A stretch of 64,000 nt of DNA from Sweltsa coloradensis (Eukaryota > Arthropoda > Insecta > Plecoptera > Chloroperlidae). Positions 1 to 11,265 of this stretch are shown here, one piece after another. The stretch is taken from assembly GCA_024449915.1 (NCBI GenBank), contig JAMZAV010000164.1:186001-250000 (forward strand), in the 5' to 3' direction. Under the pieces are notes generated by a model that was not told the DNA's origin, did no database searches, and worked only from the letters and a program-made list of their open reading frames with translations. The translations under genes were made by a program, and so were the position numbers. The stretch's first letter is position 1; each line of letters starts with the position of its first letter.

Positions 1-772
1 TAACACACACAAAATTTATGCATCATCTGCACAATATTTAATAACACAACCGACAGAAAATCAGCCAGCGTATAGCCTATAACGTTTGCGGGTAGTTAAT
101 TAATGGGACTAGAGTATCGTTCGAAGCGTGACGACATCCAATGAAAGCTGGTTCAGGCTACGTGAATATTCATTTTTTTAAAATCAAAAATCATATTTAC
201 TAATTGTTTCAATGTTCACTTCCTAAACTTTCTAAACTTCTAGGTGCCGTTCGTCTGGTCATATCTATTCACATTCGAAGTTTGTGTACGACTAAAATCC
301 AACCTAAATGGTATGAACAACGTTGGAACGACGTTCGTGTTCTTCCTGGGAATTGTATGGTTTGTAATTAAAGTAGTATTTTTGGACATAACTCTGTTCC
401 TTTTATAATATATACACAAGTAATATTTCAATTTTTGTTAAAAATCCTTTTCTATTTCAATGCCAAACTAATAAAAAGAGCTTTGAATGGGGTAATAGTA
501 GTTAAATTATTTCTTGAATAAGTGAAACAATGCAGATTTGTAAAAAAAAAAAAACGTAAAACAAGGTATTACACGGCCAAAAAAACACAAAAGAAATTAT
601 GAATTTTCGAGACACATTTCTTGGCTCTTCCTCAAGCACAGGCGTCCATTTACGCGAGTTTGTTTTTACAATTGTCACTTTCTGGATCAATAAGCTATTT
701 ATTAGTATCTAATGCAGATTTCGTTCGTTGGTCATACAGTTGAGTGGGATCGTTAGTTGCGATTATTTATTA
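1..772. other. Unassigned AT-rich intergenic DNA
   Basis: I see no gene, RNA or repeat boundary here. Short open frames on the minus strand (for example 502-690) are compositionally simple and have no recognisable domain. It ends at the left arm of the foldback element that begins at 773. Confidence 0.5.
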
Positions 773-1190
773 TCCCACACATAACAAAAACTTGTAAAAA
801 TACAGCCAAACCTTACACGCTCAAAAGAAATGAGATCTAAAAAAAAGGGCCAAGCTCATCTACCCTTCCACATTTTCGCATTCTTAATTCATAAACGTAC
901 AGTCCCGTAACAACATCCTTGAAAAGCTTGGCAAAATAGAATTTGCAACTATTAATTTAAACGTAATAGTTCATCCAAATTCTTTTTTTCTAATTAATTT
1001 TAACGTAATGGTCATGCAAATTCTATTTTGCCAAGCTTTTCAAGGATGTTGTTACGGGACACTGTACGTTTATGAATTAAGAATGCGCAAATGTGGAAGG
1101 GTAGATGAGCTTGGCCCTTTTTTTGGATCTCATTTCTTTTGAGTGTGTAAGGTTTGGCTGTATTTTTACAAGTTTTTGTTATGTGTGGGA
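773..1190. mobile_element. Foldback MITE, copy 1
   Basis: Two arms of about 200 bp are inverted copies of each other. The left arm begins with TCCCACACATAAC and the right arm ends with GTTATGTGTGGGA. Within the arms, GGGCCAAGCTCATCTACCC pairs with GGGTAGATGAGCTTGGCCC, and the two halves meet in an AT-rich loop at about 950-1010. A second copy lies at 14972-15350. There is no coding capacity. The superfamily is unresolved because no clean target duplication is visible. Confidence 0.85.
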
Positions 1191-1470
1191 TCTCATTACT
1201 TTTTCAAGTTCCATTGCAAAATTATTTGTTAAAATATAATAATTTTATCAAAGTCAATTTAATTGCTATGGTATTACCAATTAACAATAGAATGAAAAAA
1301 TATAGTGGTCTTAAGACTTGCTTTTTGTAAACAATGTAGGCGATTATTGTCACGTAACTATAGTTACTTGTTGATTGTATGCCTGTATAAGGCTTATTTT
1401 AAAACCTTTATTTGGAAGCCTTCCAGCATTTTTTTTTACGTTTTTCAAAGGATTACTTATGTACCTTATG
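1191..1470 (+). repeat. Flank shared with second composite copy, plus family A-like fragment
   Basis: Bases 1191-1290 match, as reverse complement, the DNA just left of the second foldback copy (about 14862-14980), so the foldback belongs to a larger repeat. Bases 1320-1440 resemble the internal part of the family A Helentron-like elements (ATTATTGTC, GTTACTTGTTGATTG, AAAACCTTTATT) and match the reverse complement of 14100-14180, including the shared GGAAGCCTTCC palindrome absent from other family A copies. Confidence 0.65.
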
Positions 1471-2365
1471 TCACATAAATTTTAACCTTTAATGGCAAGC
1501 CTTTGGTCAATCGTTGGGCAATTTCAAAGGAATTAGATATAGTAGTACCGTAATACCTAAAATATGAAGTGTTTGGCAGTTTCAAGTCAATTTTCTGGGC
1601 CCAAAAAACGGACGCAACCAAGAAATTGGATGTGTCGTCGGATACTAACATCCCCAGGATTTTGAGCATTTTCAAGTCATTTTTACCAAGAAGGCTCGTA
1701 CCAACAATTTGGACACTTCGAGTCACCCTAATCCCCCTTCTGTATAAGTTTCGAGTTGTCAGCGTCATGACGGCTGGTGCGTCGAACCACGGGCAACCTA
1801 CGATTATAAATCTTGAATAGTGTTCACCTGCGGTTACGCCGTTGCCTTAATGGGATCCTCACGAACAAAATACTTTTGTCAAACCTGTTTATAACTATAC
1901 ACCCAATTGTTAATCCCCTTATTCGCAAGACCAGACATTACTTTTGTCAAATATCATCAAATTACGTCAGACTAATCTCGTTAAAGGGAGATCTTTTCAG
2001 ATATCAATATTCATTTCTAAAACGTCAAAAATAGAACGGATTTATTTTTGGGATGTAAATGAGATGCTCCTTAACAGGTGGGAAATAATTTCAAATAATT
2101 CATTTCATAAATTAAAACGCGTGCTTATTTATGATTGGGAATGTAAGTGAGTATGCTCCTTTAAATAATAAAAAATGGTGGAGGTGCAGGTCATCAATCG
2201 GTTCGGAGTATAATAGGTAGAGCTGCGTGTGTTTTTGGCGATATCGTTTAACCTTTTACCAAATAAATGGTAGGCCTGATAATTCGGAAGACATACATTT
2301 TTTTTGTTTTTGGGATAACAATATAACCTTCCTAACAATATAAAAGGAGTGTACAATGAATTGAA
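1471..2365. other. Unassigned intergenic DNA with overlapping antisense open frames
   Basis: Open frames of 100 codons on the minus strand (1466-1768) and 83 codons on the plus strand (1569-1820) overlap almost completely. Neither shows a motif or domain I recognise, and overlapping antisense frames suggest non-coding sequence. A short near-repeat (GGGATGTAAATGAGATGCTCC and a variant about 90 bp later) is present around 2050-2160. Confidence 0.4.
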
Positions 2366-2790
2366 CATTATGTGCCCCATGTATTTTAGTAAATCTATTT
2401 TATAAAATAAAAACCCTCATGTGTATTCTCAGTGATGTTTGTCAATAGGAAAAGCTAAGTCGTGTTAGCGGTATGAAGAATGGATCCGGCTAAAATTTTT
2501 TAGTCTCCCTACTTACACTCTAAACGTAGCGTTGTTTTGCAACAGGAACATAAGCCCATAGCATAACGCTGAAACTGTAATACCTATATTAAACGAATTT
2601 TATAAGCAAGTATTGCCCAAATGTTCTAGTTTAACACTGACTCTCTACTTCTAAAACGCTTTGGTTCCCAGTAAGTTTAACGAGGCCTTTATGCCAAATG
2701 TACGGAGACGTAAGGTCAAATTTTTAATTCTAGAAGACTTTGGTTGTATTTTTTAATTATAACTGCTTTAAAATAAAGTGAGTCCAATAA
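2366..2790 (+). repeat. Diverged direct repeat, unit 1
   Basis: It starts at CATTATGTGCCCCATG, which recurs at about 3230. The same order of patches follows in both units: GTGTATTCTC, GATGTTTGTC, AAACGTAGCGTT, a CATAACGCT/CTAACGCT patch, an AACGAGGC patch, and an AATAAA-type A-rich 3' end. No protein is evident. It could be an old dispersed element inserted twice or a segmental duplication. Confidence 0.55.
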
Positions 2791-2989
2791 AAAAAAGAAA
2801 AAAATTGGAAACATACGTACTAAATTTACTGTGTAATATGCAAAATATCAAAAGCAGAAGCGATTTAGGAATTACGTCCACATTGATATGGACACGCATT
2901 TCCGCAGTAAAAACAACAAAAATATTTATTCAAAATGAAAACCATTGTTGTTAAAATAATTTCATATACTTTCAACGTATTCTTCAGTT

Positions 2990-3220
2990 TTTTATTTCTT
3001 GCAGGTTTAAATCGCAACAGATTGTGCTCATTTTGTTAGCAGTTCTCAGTTACCTGGTCACGGATGTCTGTTTAAATTTCGGCTCAATCTATTAGGCCGT
3101 TTGGCCATATGGGACCGGACAGACAGACATTAACATTTAACATTTAACATTAACAGAATTATCACGACCAAGGCTCGATCGAGTAGCGTTGTAGACTACG
3201 TCGCTGCGCTCACTCGTCTA
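2990..3220 (-). mobile_element. Helentron-like family B, 5'-end fragment
   Basis: Read on the minus strand, the right edge begins T|TAGACGAGTGAGCGCAGCGA. This complements the subterminal CTCACTCGTCTAAC-type sequence of family B 3' ends. About 80 bp inward come CTGTCTGTCCGG and then a stretch (ATTGAGCCGAAATTTAAACA) that is homologous to 9640-9700 in the family B copy at 9558. I find no matching 3' hairpin end upstream, so this copy looks truncated. A short AACATTTAAC tandem sits at 3130-3155. Confidence 0.65.
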
Positions 3221-3228
3221 ATGATACT

Positions 3229-3690
3229 CATTATGTGCCCCATGATCTAAGTAAAAACTCATATTTCCACTAAAGTAACAAATCATCTCATTGTGTATTC
3301 TCTCGTCGATGTTTGTCGTATAAAAAAAGATTAACTGGTGGAATTGCTGATTAAGAAAATAGCATGCTAAACTAAAAGCACAAACATTCACATAAAACGT
3401 AGCGTTTGTTTTTCAAACCAAACAAACACCCCGATTAGCCTAACGCTAGGAAACTGTGTTTCTTGAAAGATCGTAGTTTTTGTCGCGAGTGTTGACCACA
3501 AATGTCTTAGTTTATCTCGTTAAGTTTATTTACTCTTATTATGACCACGCATAAAATATCATAACGAGGCATTTTATCACATTTTTACGAAATTAAGCCA
3601 AATTTATTAATCCTACCTAGAACGACTTGTTGTTTATTGGTTTCTTTATAAAGCTGCTTCTAAAAATAAAATTGATCGATAAGGAAAAAA
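3229..3690 (+). repeat. Diverged direct repeat, unit 2
   Basis: This is the partner of 2366-2790. It opens with the same CATTATGTGCCCCATG and carries the same ordered patches. The Helentron-like fragment at about 2990-3220 lies between the units. The units are clearly diverged, so the duplication is old. Confidence 0.55.
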
Positions 3691-4985
3691 AAGAATAAAA
3701 AATTTAACTGAATATTGTCTAAATTTCACTTATTTTAATCAAGATAAAAAAATCGAATGCAGAATTTTTCACTTAAGAACAATTATTAATATCGTTAGAA
3801 ACAACTATATTTTATTGGGGAGTAAATTTCCTTGGTATGCATCACTTTCTCTCCATCCGTCTGTGCCTGTGTCACTTCGCCCTATAAAAGTCGGAAGGAC
3901 CTGCTTTTGGAATGCGGTTGTTTGAGTAGTCGTTGCCCTACAATAATGATGAAACAAGGTTTTTGGTGACCCTGTGAGTTACGGATCGGACCGGACCGAC
4001 CGGACAGGAGGGTGGAACTAGCAACCCACAAAGTGTGTTAATTAATGTACTCGGCACTCCACCATAAGAGAAGGCTGTGTTGAACTATAACGGTAGGGTA
4101 AACATTTTGTGTTTTTTCGTACCAGTTATTGGTTAAACGTGATTACACATTGTGTAATATTATGACGACATCAATGATCACAGAAACGTTAGACTCGTGT
4201 GCAATGAGGGTGAACTTTGCGAGTGAATCGACCTCGTAATGAACACATCACAAGATTGAACGAGTACAAAGATTTTCTCTTTAGTTCTCTTGAGTTGTAG
4301 AGAGCGCAAAGCGTCCACCGAAGGCTACAAAGCATAATATGGAAAACCCGAGTCCCATTTGCACAGACAGCACAGGGACTATTTCCTCGTCTAGAGGTGT
4401 TTTTGCGAACGACTGAACATTGAAGGTGCTTGGGCTTTGACATCCACTATCGAACAAAGTACAGACAATATTTCCCTAGAAAGAAGAACGTTCAATGGCA
4501 CATCATTCCACAAGGAAGGAACCACGTGTATTTCCTCAGTGCTTACAGCACACCATACTACTCTTCATTATACTTGACTACAGCTTACATACAACACAAT
4601 ATGCCACGACTGTCATGGTAGAATACTGTACAACAATATATACTATACGATAGTTTCATTTTATCTACATGAATGTATACTTTTCACGATAGTGTTCATG
4701 CTTAATGTGTATTTAGAAAACTTAATAAAAGGTAGTGAAGAGTGTTTTTTTTTAAATTTATACAGTCATGACACGTCGTGTCTTGTGCTTCACCGCATTG
4801 CACTCTATTCCAACCCAACCCATACTTAAGGACATGTTTGGTTCATAAACTGTGGCTCAAATAATAGCAAACAAGATATGATCGATTCGAAGAAAATAAG
4901 ACGTTCGAATGCAATTATTTCAATAAAAAGTAAACTTATATCAGATAAGGAAAAAGATGAAAGAAAACAAAGGAGTCCTCTTTTG
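3691..4985. other. Intergenic DNA with a possible LTR remnant at about 3880-3975
   Basis: A TATAAAAG box at about 3885 is followed some 75 bp later by a segment ending in ACA. Next comes TTGGTGACCCTGTGAGTTAC, which resembles the start of a tRNA primer-binding site of an LTR retrotransposon. No second LTR and no gag-pol frame are present, so at most this is a solo or decayed LTR. The remainder shows nothing I can support; open frames at 4189-4621 lack recognisable domains. Confidence 0.25.
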
Positions 4986-5499
4986 TAAATCAGGTTTGAT
5001 AACTGAATAAAATAGACAACTAAAAAAATAAATGTAATAAGGAGAGGAGGCAACATATTCAGACACTCTCACGATGGACGCCTGAAAAGTGGTACGGATG
5101 AAGATAGAATGAGAGTGGGATGGAGTTTGGGAGAGAAAGAGAGGATATTCCTGGTATGTATAGTCCATTGCAATGAATATCATGCCCTTTGATCTACCCC
5201 ACCATTTTTACCACCGGTACTTTGCAAAACTAGCCTGAGTACCTGCTAACCTATCCCATTCATCCCACCATTCATCTTAAAGCCCTATATTTCATTGGCC
5301 ATGGAGGCAAGTAGTGGGGAATGAAAAGGAAGAATGAGGCAGGATCCCCGACGTGCAGAGATTCCTTGCAATCGACTTTAGATAGAGAAAGAGAGAGAGA
5401 GAGATAGAAAATAACGTGGAACCTTGTTGAACTGACATAGTCGAGATGAATGATGCTCCGGTGACCGAAGTCAAGTCGAGTCGCGTTAGTAACTCCATT

Positions 5500-5780
5500 C
5501 ATCTCCCGAGTTAGAGAGCGTGATTGCTGCAAGTGCGAGGAGGAAGCTACCCAGCAACGATGAAGTCGGCTCGCGGGGTAAATACAGGTGCATGGCGCTT
5601 CAGGTGCACACAATACTTCAGACACACACGTGCAGCGAGAAGCATCTCCCCGAGTTGGAGAGCGTGATTGCTGCAAGTGCGAGGAGGAAGCTACCCAGCA
5701 ACGATGAAGTCGGCTCGCGGGGTAAATACAGGTGCATGGCGCTTCAGGTGCACACAATACTCCAGACATGCACGTTCAAC
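5500..5780. repeat. 144-bp tandem duplication in GC-rich DNA
   Basis: Two nearly identical units of 144 bp follow one another, with GAGTTAGAGAGCGTGATTGC at 5508 and the matching GAGTTGGAGAGCGTGATTGC at 5652. Because 144 is a multiple of three, both strands stay open across it. The minus-strand frame 5272-5769 repeats VLCAPEAPCTCIYPASRLHR, and the plus-strand frame 5520-5813 repeats too. I recognise no domain. The segment is GC-richer than its surroundings and could be a CpG-rich 5' exon or promoter, but nothing proves transcription. Confidence 0.7.
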
Positions 5781-5813
5781 AACAAGGCTTATTATGATGA
5801 TTTTAATTTATGA

Positions 5814-6588
5814 AATCCCAATGCACGGGTGAAATTCCCTTAAAACTTGCTGTCTTAAAGTGGAGACTTGCAAAAGGTCAAAACTGTTATACCCAAAAAT
5901 ATATTCTTACGATCAACCTAAAGAAATGACAAATTTTCCTGCTTCGTAATTTTCACGCTCTAAATTATACCATTACAAAAAAATCGGTCGTATTCTTGTT
6001 CAAAATGTTATGTTAATTTAAAAATTTAATAATACTCCTAATATATTAGTGACAATGGAACATAAGTAGCTCATTACTTAATATCCCTTGATCAAAAATT
6101 GAAGACCCCTTTTCTTATAATTTCATACGTATAGTTTTAAGCTAGATGTGCACTAGACATGTTCCATTTGGTACATCCCCTCTTCGAATCGGTTTCTTTT
6201 GCTAGAATTTGGAGACAGACAAAGAAAAATCTGTTCTAGGTTCACTTGTGCAGAACACATACTATGTAGGGCGCGATCAGTGTAGACTGCAGAAGATATG
6301 CATGAACTAACTTCATAAATGATTAATTTACACCAATCGAACATCAGCTCAACAGATCATTGCTCTGAGGTTTTTATGATTGACATTTAGCTTTAAAAAT
6401 ATGTGTATTATAATGGCATTAAATCACATTAAATCGTGCAATAAACTATATTGGAGATTAAAATTGGAATGTGATAATGAAAGAAGGACTTATACAAACG
6501 AATGTGTACTGAGGGTGAACTGTTCAATACATTAACTCCGTTAAAACCTTTAAGCGACGAACTTGCATTTTATGACTTTTATTTACTA
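5814..6588. other. Unassigned AT-rich intergenic DNA
   Basis: No gene or repeat boundary could be identified. A short minus-strand frame (6153-6344) has no recognisable motif. The stretch ends at the CTAGG terminus of a Helentron-like element. Confidence 0.4.
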
Positions 6589-7382
6589 CTAGGAAAACGC
6601 TAAAGTCCCGCCGCGTTGATGGATGAGCTTTTTAAAGTTTTTAGTTTGCGTGGGATATCTTTACTTTTGCAAGTGCTTTGTTTTGTTGCCTACGCATTGT
6701 AGTGATTGTTGTCAAGTTTCTATTGTTTATTGTCAATTTTTATTATTTATCGTAAAAAACTTATATTAAAAGCTTTATTTCTATGAAATCTGGCTAACTT
6801 TTTCAACTTTTTCTTTTAAAAGGTAATACATCACCATAACCGTAATGTCCATGTATAATATGAATAATATGAACGTTGTAGCCCCACCCGTTTGGTCAGA
6901 ATTGGACCAAATGGCACGAAAATATCGCACAAAAAATCAAAAAACTTATATTAAAAGCTTTTTTTCTGTAGATTCTGGCTAACTTTTTCAACTTTTTCTT
7001 TAAAAATGTACTACATCATCATAACCTCAATGTCCATGTATAACATGAACGTTGTAGCCCCACCCGTTTGGTCAGAATTGGCCCAAATGGCACGAAAATA
7101 TCGCACAAAAAATCGAAAAAAATCGTAAAAGTACGATATTCATGAGAAATATTTCTTCGATTGTACCCAAAAGCAATACACCTCTAAGTTCAGAGATTTC
7201 GAAGGTCCTGTCAAATTTTCATCAAGATCGGATATGCCGTTTGCCTGGGAGAGAGTTAACAAACAGACAAAAAAACAAACAAAAAAAAAACAAAAAAAAA
7301 ACAAAAAAAAAAAACAAAAAAAAACACCGAGCTAAATTTTTTGGGGGGTCAGTGAAATTGAAGTCTTCGCTTCGCTCATCCA
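6589..7382 (-). mobile_element. Helentron-like family A (A1), complete copy
   Basis: By Helitron convention the 3' end faces left. The left edge CTAGGAAAACGCTAAAGTCC contains the hairpin arm GCGTT/AACGC. The right edge ends GCTCATCCA and is the inverse of GGATGAGC just inside the hairpin (asymmetric terminal inverted repeat). Flanks are A on both sides and there is no convincing target duplication. The body holds a tandem duplication of about 185 bp (near 6752 and 6937), an AATCG-rich section and a poly-A/CAAAA tract at 7261-7325. There is no Rep/helicase, so it is non-autonomous. Confidence 0.8.
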
Positions 7383-7554
7383 ATTACTTGCACATATGAG
7401 TGAGTTTTGCGAATGAGATCAATAGCTGAAATTATTAATTTACTATAAGTGCGGTGAAAAAATTTGAATAGTATATCCATCATGTGGATTTTTTCAAACT
7501 GTCTACCAAGATACCAAATATTACCGAAAATATTATCTAAACTGACATTGAAAT

Positions 7555-7712
7555 ACTTTAAATAAGTGATTGTTGGACATAACACTGCTCTTTATCAATT
7601 TATTTGTGATATTTCGACTTTCATTCTAAAATCTTTTTCAATCTTTAGGAAATATCACAAATAAATATTGACAAAGAGCAGTGTTATGTCCAATAAACAC
7701 TTATTTGAAGAA
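7555..7712. mobile_element. Small hairpin MITE
   Basis: The arms are TTTAAATAAGTGATTGTTGG followed by ACATAACACTGCTCTTT, and an inverted copy ending at about 7712. The loop is about 40 bp of AT-rich sequence. The two arms are about 57 bp each and nearly identical. The palindromic structure without coding capacity suggests a foldback MITE or other palindromic insertion; the superfamily is unknown. Confidence 0.65.
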
Positions 7713-7824
7713 TAAATACCTGTCTACTAGTTTCTTTTATCTGAGAGTGAAATGTTGCAAAATTAAAATGTTTTAAATGGAAGTGGGAATTTGCCGTGTA
7801 TTGACTTATCATTATATACCAGGG

Positions 7825-7985
7825 ACTCGAACCCGAACCCGAACCCGAACCATTAACCGTAAAACCGTTATTTTTCCTGAACCCATATTCCTGAATCGTC
7901 AAAACCCGAACCCGAACCAGAATACCTAGATTTCCCAAACCATAACCTGAACCTAAACCGTAATAATTCTAGCTATTAGCGGTTT
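7825..7985. repeat. Degenerate CCCGAA hexamer array
   Basis: Four consecutive hexamers of the CCCGAA type occur at about 7828-7852, two more at about 7905-7917, with decayed forms (CCTGAACC, CCTAAACCG) up to 7985. Short related runs appear at about 8535 and 31000. The motif is not the usual animal telomere repeat. The array is short and impure. Confidence 0.6.
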
Positions 7986-9557
7986 AGGTTCGAAGAAGGA
8001 ATAAGCTCACAATTCCATGAAAACTATGGAAGTTCATAATTTCTTCAAATCCCACAAACAAACTTATACTATTGAAAATGAAATATTCTCAAATTTTGGG
8101 TGCGGTCACTGGTCAGATATGCACGTGCTATGTTTTGTCCTGTCAGTGAGCCCGGTTAGCTTCCTTTCTGTGACTTGCGGGGGGGGGGGGGAGGGATGGC
8201 TACCACCCCTTCATTCTTTCTTTGTTTCGAAGAAATTTGGAAATAGGTCACAAAGCCAGAGGGGTAAATATGATGCCAGTCCCAACACAGCAAACAGTAG
8301 CAGTTCATCGCTTGTTGGTGATTGTAAGTTGTGACAGTGACAGTTGTAAACTAAAGCTAAAAATAGGCTTAAAACTTAAAACTATACTAAATATCTAAAC
8401 AAACTTAAAACTTAGGCCGACATCTGTTTTCTGCTTGGGACATAAAATGGATACAAATAAAATATATAAAAAATTCAAACAAATTAGTTTCTCTCGAAAA
8501 CCACTTCTCAAAATCAACTGAGAATGGAAGTGAACCTGAACCCGAACCGTAATTAATTTCGGTTCGACTCCTGTTATCTACCCTCATCGTTCATCCTTTC
8601 GATTGGAGCTATCCTACAAACTAATAGTAATGAGCCATGATTAACAATGCAAAATCTATTAATAAAATATTTAAGAGCCTTTTCATTGGCAAACCCCTAC
8701 TTAAACACTTGACTCGACTTCGATCTATCCAACTTTAATTCCATAAATAACGTTTATGCCCTATTAGCCTCTCGTTTTACCAATGGTTGTACTATCAACA
8801 CAACGATGTAGTCACATAGTAATCGCAATTTTCCAGGGATAAAGTCATATCAATTTTTTCTCAAAGGACTATTTTATTTTAGAACATTGATCTTTTAATG
8901 CAGTACAATTCGCAAAACGACGATCCTTCGATATGAATAGTACACCTTTCCTAGCTTTCTATTGATATTATTCCGTAATACGTCGTAGTGCCGACTATTC
9001 ATCACGGCTGCTAACTTAGTTCCAACGTGTGGTGTTTTAATTATTCGCAGCGTCGTCGTGTTGAGGGGTGACAGCGGAGGGGAAGGGGGAGGGGAGGGAA
9101 GATTCCCCTAGTGAGAGCGAACAGCTGACTCCCGCGAATAAAAATTCCGATCAAGTCTTAGTAGATATTTTAAGAGCGGAGGGAACGTTCAACAGAAGAA
9201 CTTAAGGTGCACGTTCATAAAATATTAATCATCGTTTCAAGAAGAAAAAAAACATTGAAGATGGAATAAAAACATTCAATTAGGTAGGAAATTGAAGATT
9301 TCCAGATAATAGAAGATCATTTACAGTTTTACTTTAGAAGAAGTCTTTCAATCTTTTAAATCTCAATAGCGCGACATGATGGTATCATTCATGGAAGAAA
9401 TTGTGAATAGCTGTCTAGGATAAAGCTGAAAACATAAAATTATTAACTTCTGGTTAAGTCCTAACAGTTCGTAGAAAGTAACCATTATGAGCTACTAAAT
9501 TAATCGTTAGTGGCTACAACGAATCCTTGCATTTTTTTTACCATGCTATGCGGTGAT
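7986..9557. other. Intergenic DNA with G-run and purine-rich tract
   Basis: A run of about 13 G lies at 8178-8190, and a purine-rich GGAGGGGAAGGGGGAGGGGA tract is near 9070-9105. An open frame of 105 codons at 8017-8334 spans the G-run and has no recognisable domain. I see no supported gene. Confidence 0.4.
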
Positions 9558-10164
9558 TAAACGAGGAAGCGGAGCGACTGAGTGTCTCCATTCATCTCAA
9601 ACGGCTCTCATTCTGTGATTCTGTCTGTCTGTACGTCGAAAATCAGCCGAACCGCTGAACAGATTGCTCTGAAATTTTAAACAGACATCCGGTACGAGTT
9701 TACTAAGAACTGTTAACTAAATCAGCTTGATCCATTGCGATAGAAGCCTACAATAAATAAAAATGTGATTTTTAATAATATCAATGGCATTTGTTTCGTA
9801 GCAGTTAGCGGGACGACATTGACTTGGCCTGCATGGCCTAGTGGTAACCATTTAGCCTACCGCACGGATGGATGGGGTTCGATACCCGTCAGTTTTAACT
9901 TTTTTATATTTTTACACCCACATATTATTTTTGAGGGGTGTTAAATGGGTTATAAAAATTAGGTGATTTTGTTTTATCTTGGAAATTTGTTAATGTTTCA
10001 CGCTAATACATTTTGAATATACTATTCGCATTTTGTATGTTCAATTTAAATAATTATTGTGGCAAGCAGAGTTAGTTCCTGTAAGGTGACCAGACGGTCC
10101 GGTTTTAGAAGTCAAAACACTTGGCTAACTCACTCGTTTAACAACGACTTTGGCGTTTCCCTAG
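9558..10164 (+). mobile_element. Helentron-like family B, complete copy
   Basis: The 5' end is T|TAAACGAGGAAGCGGAGCGA. The 3' end is CTCACTCGTTTAAC, then an AACGAC...GCGTTT hairpin, then CCCTAG|T. The first nine bases (TAAACGAGG/CTCGTTTA) are inverted just inside the 3' hairpin, the asymmetric arrangement known for Helentrons. The element sits between two T bases. A CTGTCTGTCTG tract follows the 5' end. A tRNA-like SINE head lies inside at about 9825-9900. There is no coding capacity. Confidence 0.75.
9822..9900 (+). repeat. tRNA-like SINE head
   Basis: An A box (TGGCCTAGTGGTAA) and a B box (GGTTCGATACC) are spaced as in tRNA genes, followed by an AT-rich sequence. The acceptor stem does not pair well, so I read it as a tRNA-derived SINE or tRNA pseudogene rather than a working tRNA. 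It lies inside the Helentron-like element 9558-10164. Confidence 0.55.
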
Positions 10165-10720
10165 TGTATAAGGCTATAACAGCATGAATACTATACACTT
10201 CGTTTAAGCTAGATGCAGTATGCATACAGTTACACTTAGTTCATCGTACATATTATTTTACTTGTTTGAATCGAATACATCAGCTCCTGCTGTACGAAAC
10301 CAATATCTGCCATTTGAATTATAGGTGTCACACTACAAACCAGTATTGATTATTGACCATAACTGTTTGGGTATAGAAGATTGATTGTACCCGCAATATT
10401 TATTGCTTAGAGGCCTATATTGTCATAAATAACGAGTGTAACTGCTAATAGATGATGAATTAGCGGTAGGCTTATATCTGGGGCGTAGCTAGTTTGATGT
10501 TGATTGTTACACTCACCATTCAGTGACCAGGAAAGCTGATAGGTGGTTCCAGGATGTGGATTAGAGTTAGGTTCTGAACATAATTAAACACCTGATTCAA
10601 CCAAAGAGACACACTGTATTTGCTGCATTAAAACCCACTCTGGTCATCAGCTCTTCTATGCACGGCTATCGTGGAACGTGGATTCAACCCCTTACACTAT
10701 GATTCATAGGATAACGTGAG
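10165..10720. other. Unassigned intergenic DNA
   Basis: No gene, RNA or clear repeat is visible between the Helentron-like copy and the GC-rich block that follows. Confidence 0.35.
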
Positions 10721-11265
10721 CTCTTGGCTTACCCTCACCCTATACCCTGGTATGGAGGAGTCGTTACGGCCGTGGGACCCCCTGGCTGGATGTCGACGGT
10801 TGTAGCTGGACGTCGGTGGTCGGCGGTGAGCGACGGCGGGCGTAGGCGTCGGAGAGCGTCGAAGAGCGTCAGCGAGCGAACACGTCGGTGGGCGTCGGTG
10901 GTCGTCGGTGGTGTTGGCAGACGTCGGTGCGTGTCGAGGTCTCTATAGTTCGTCTTCTCAGTTTGCGATACCCTTGTGTAGTTTCTCAATAGGGACACTA
11001 GTCCTGGTGATAATCGACTCGCTTGCGTTGGTCCTCGGATCGGCTGAAGACACCTAGTCTTCATGCAAGCCCAAATCCAACTCCCCGATCCGCTCGTCCA
11101 TTAGCCACCACCAAGCCTCGAACTCCAGACCCCTCGCACTCTCCCCTCCCATGAGGCTCAAGTCCATAGTCAGCACCCCCTCTCTCGTCCCCTCCTGGAT
11201 TCCTCCATGTCTGGTCGCCAAACACGTGTCCTCTCCTAACTCCCACCATCGTCTTCAAGATGTAA
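10721..11265. repeat. GC-rich block with cryptic CGTCGG(T/C)GG repeat
   Basis: Bases about 10790-10940 are dominated by imperfect GTCGG, GAGCGTC and GTCGGTGG units. The next 300 bp stay GC-rich in a locally AT-rich window. Open frames on both strands (10724-10948 plus; 10735-11064 and 11061-11258 minus) give low-complexity R/V-rich or proline-rich peptides. These are consequences of base composition and I do not call them genes. Confidence 0.55.

Noticed and set aside
7261..7325. Poly-A/CAAAA tract as evidence for a LINE or SINE tail
   Set aside because: The tract is internal to the Helentron-like element and is followed by its conserved 5' tip; no target duplication is linked to it.
7142..7399. 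Open frames encoding NFHQDRICRLPGRERTNRQ-like peptides in many places (also 46711, 49226, 58585, 60312)
   Set aside because: They all lie at the same position inside family A Helentron-like copies and end in poly-lysine from the poly-A tract; the similarity is at DNA level and the frames start and stop at different points.
10724..11064. Arginine- and proline-rich frames in the GC-rich block
   Set aside because: They translate an imperfect CGTCGG repeat on both strands; composition explains them.
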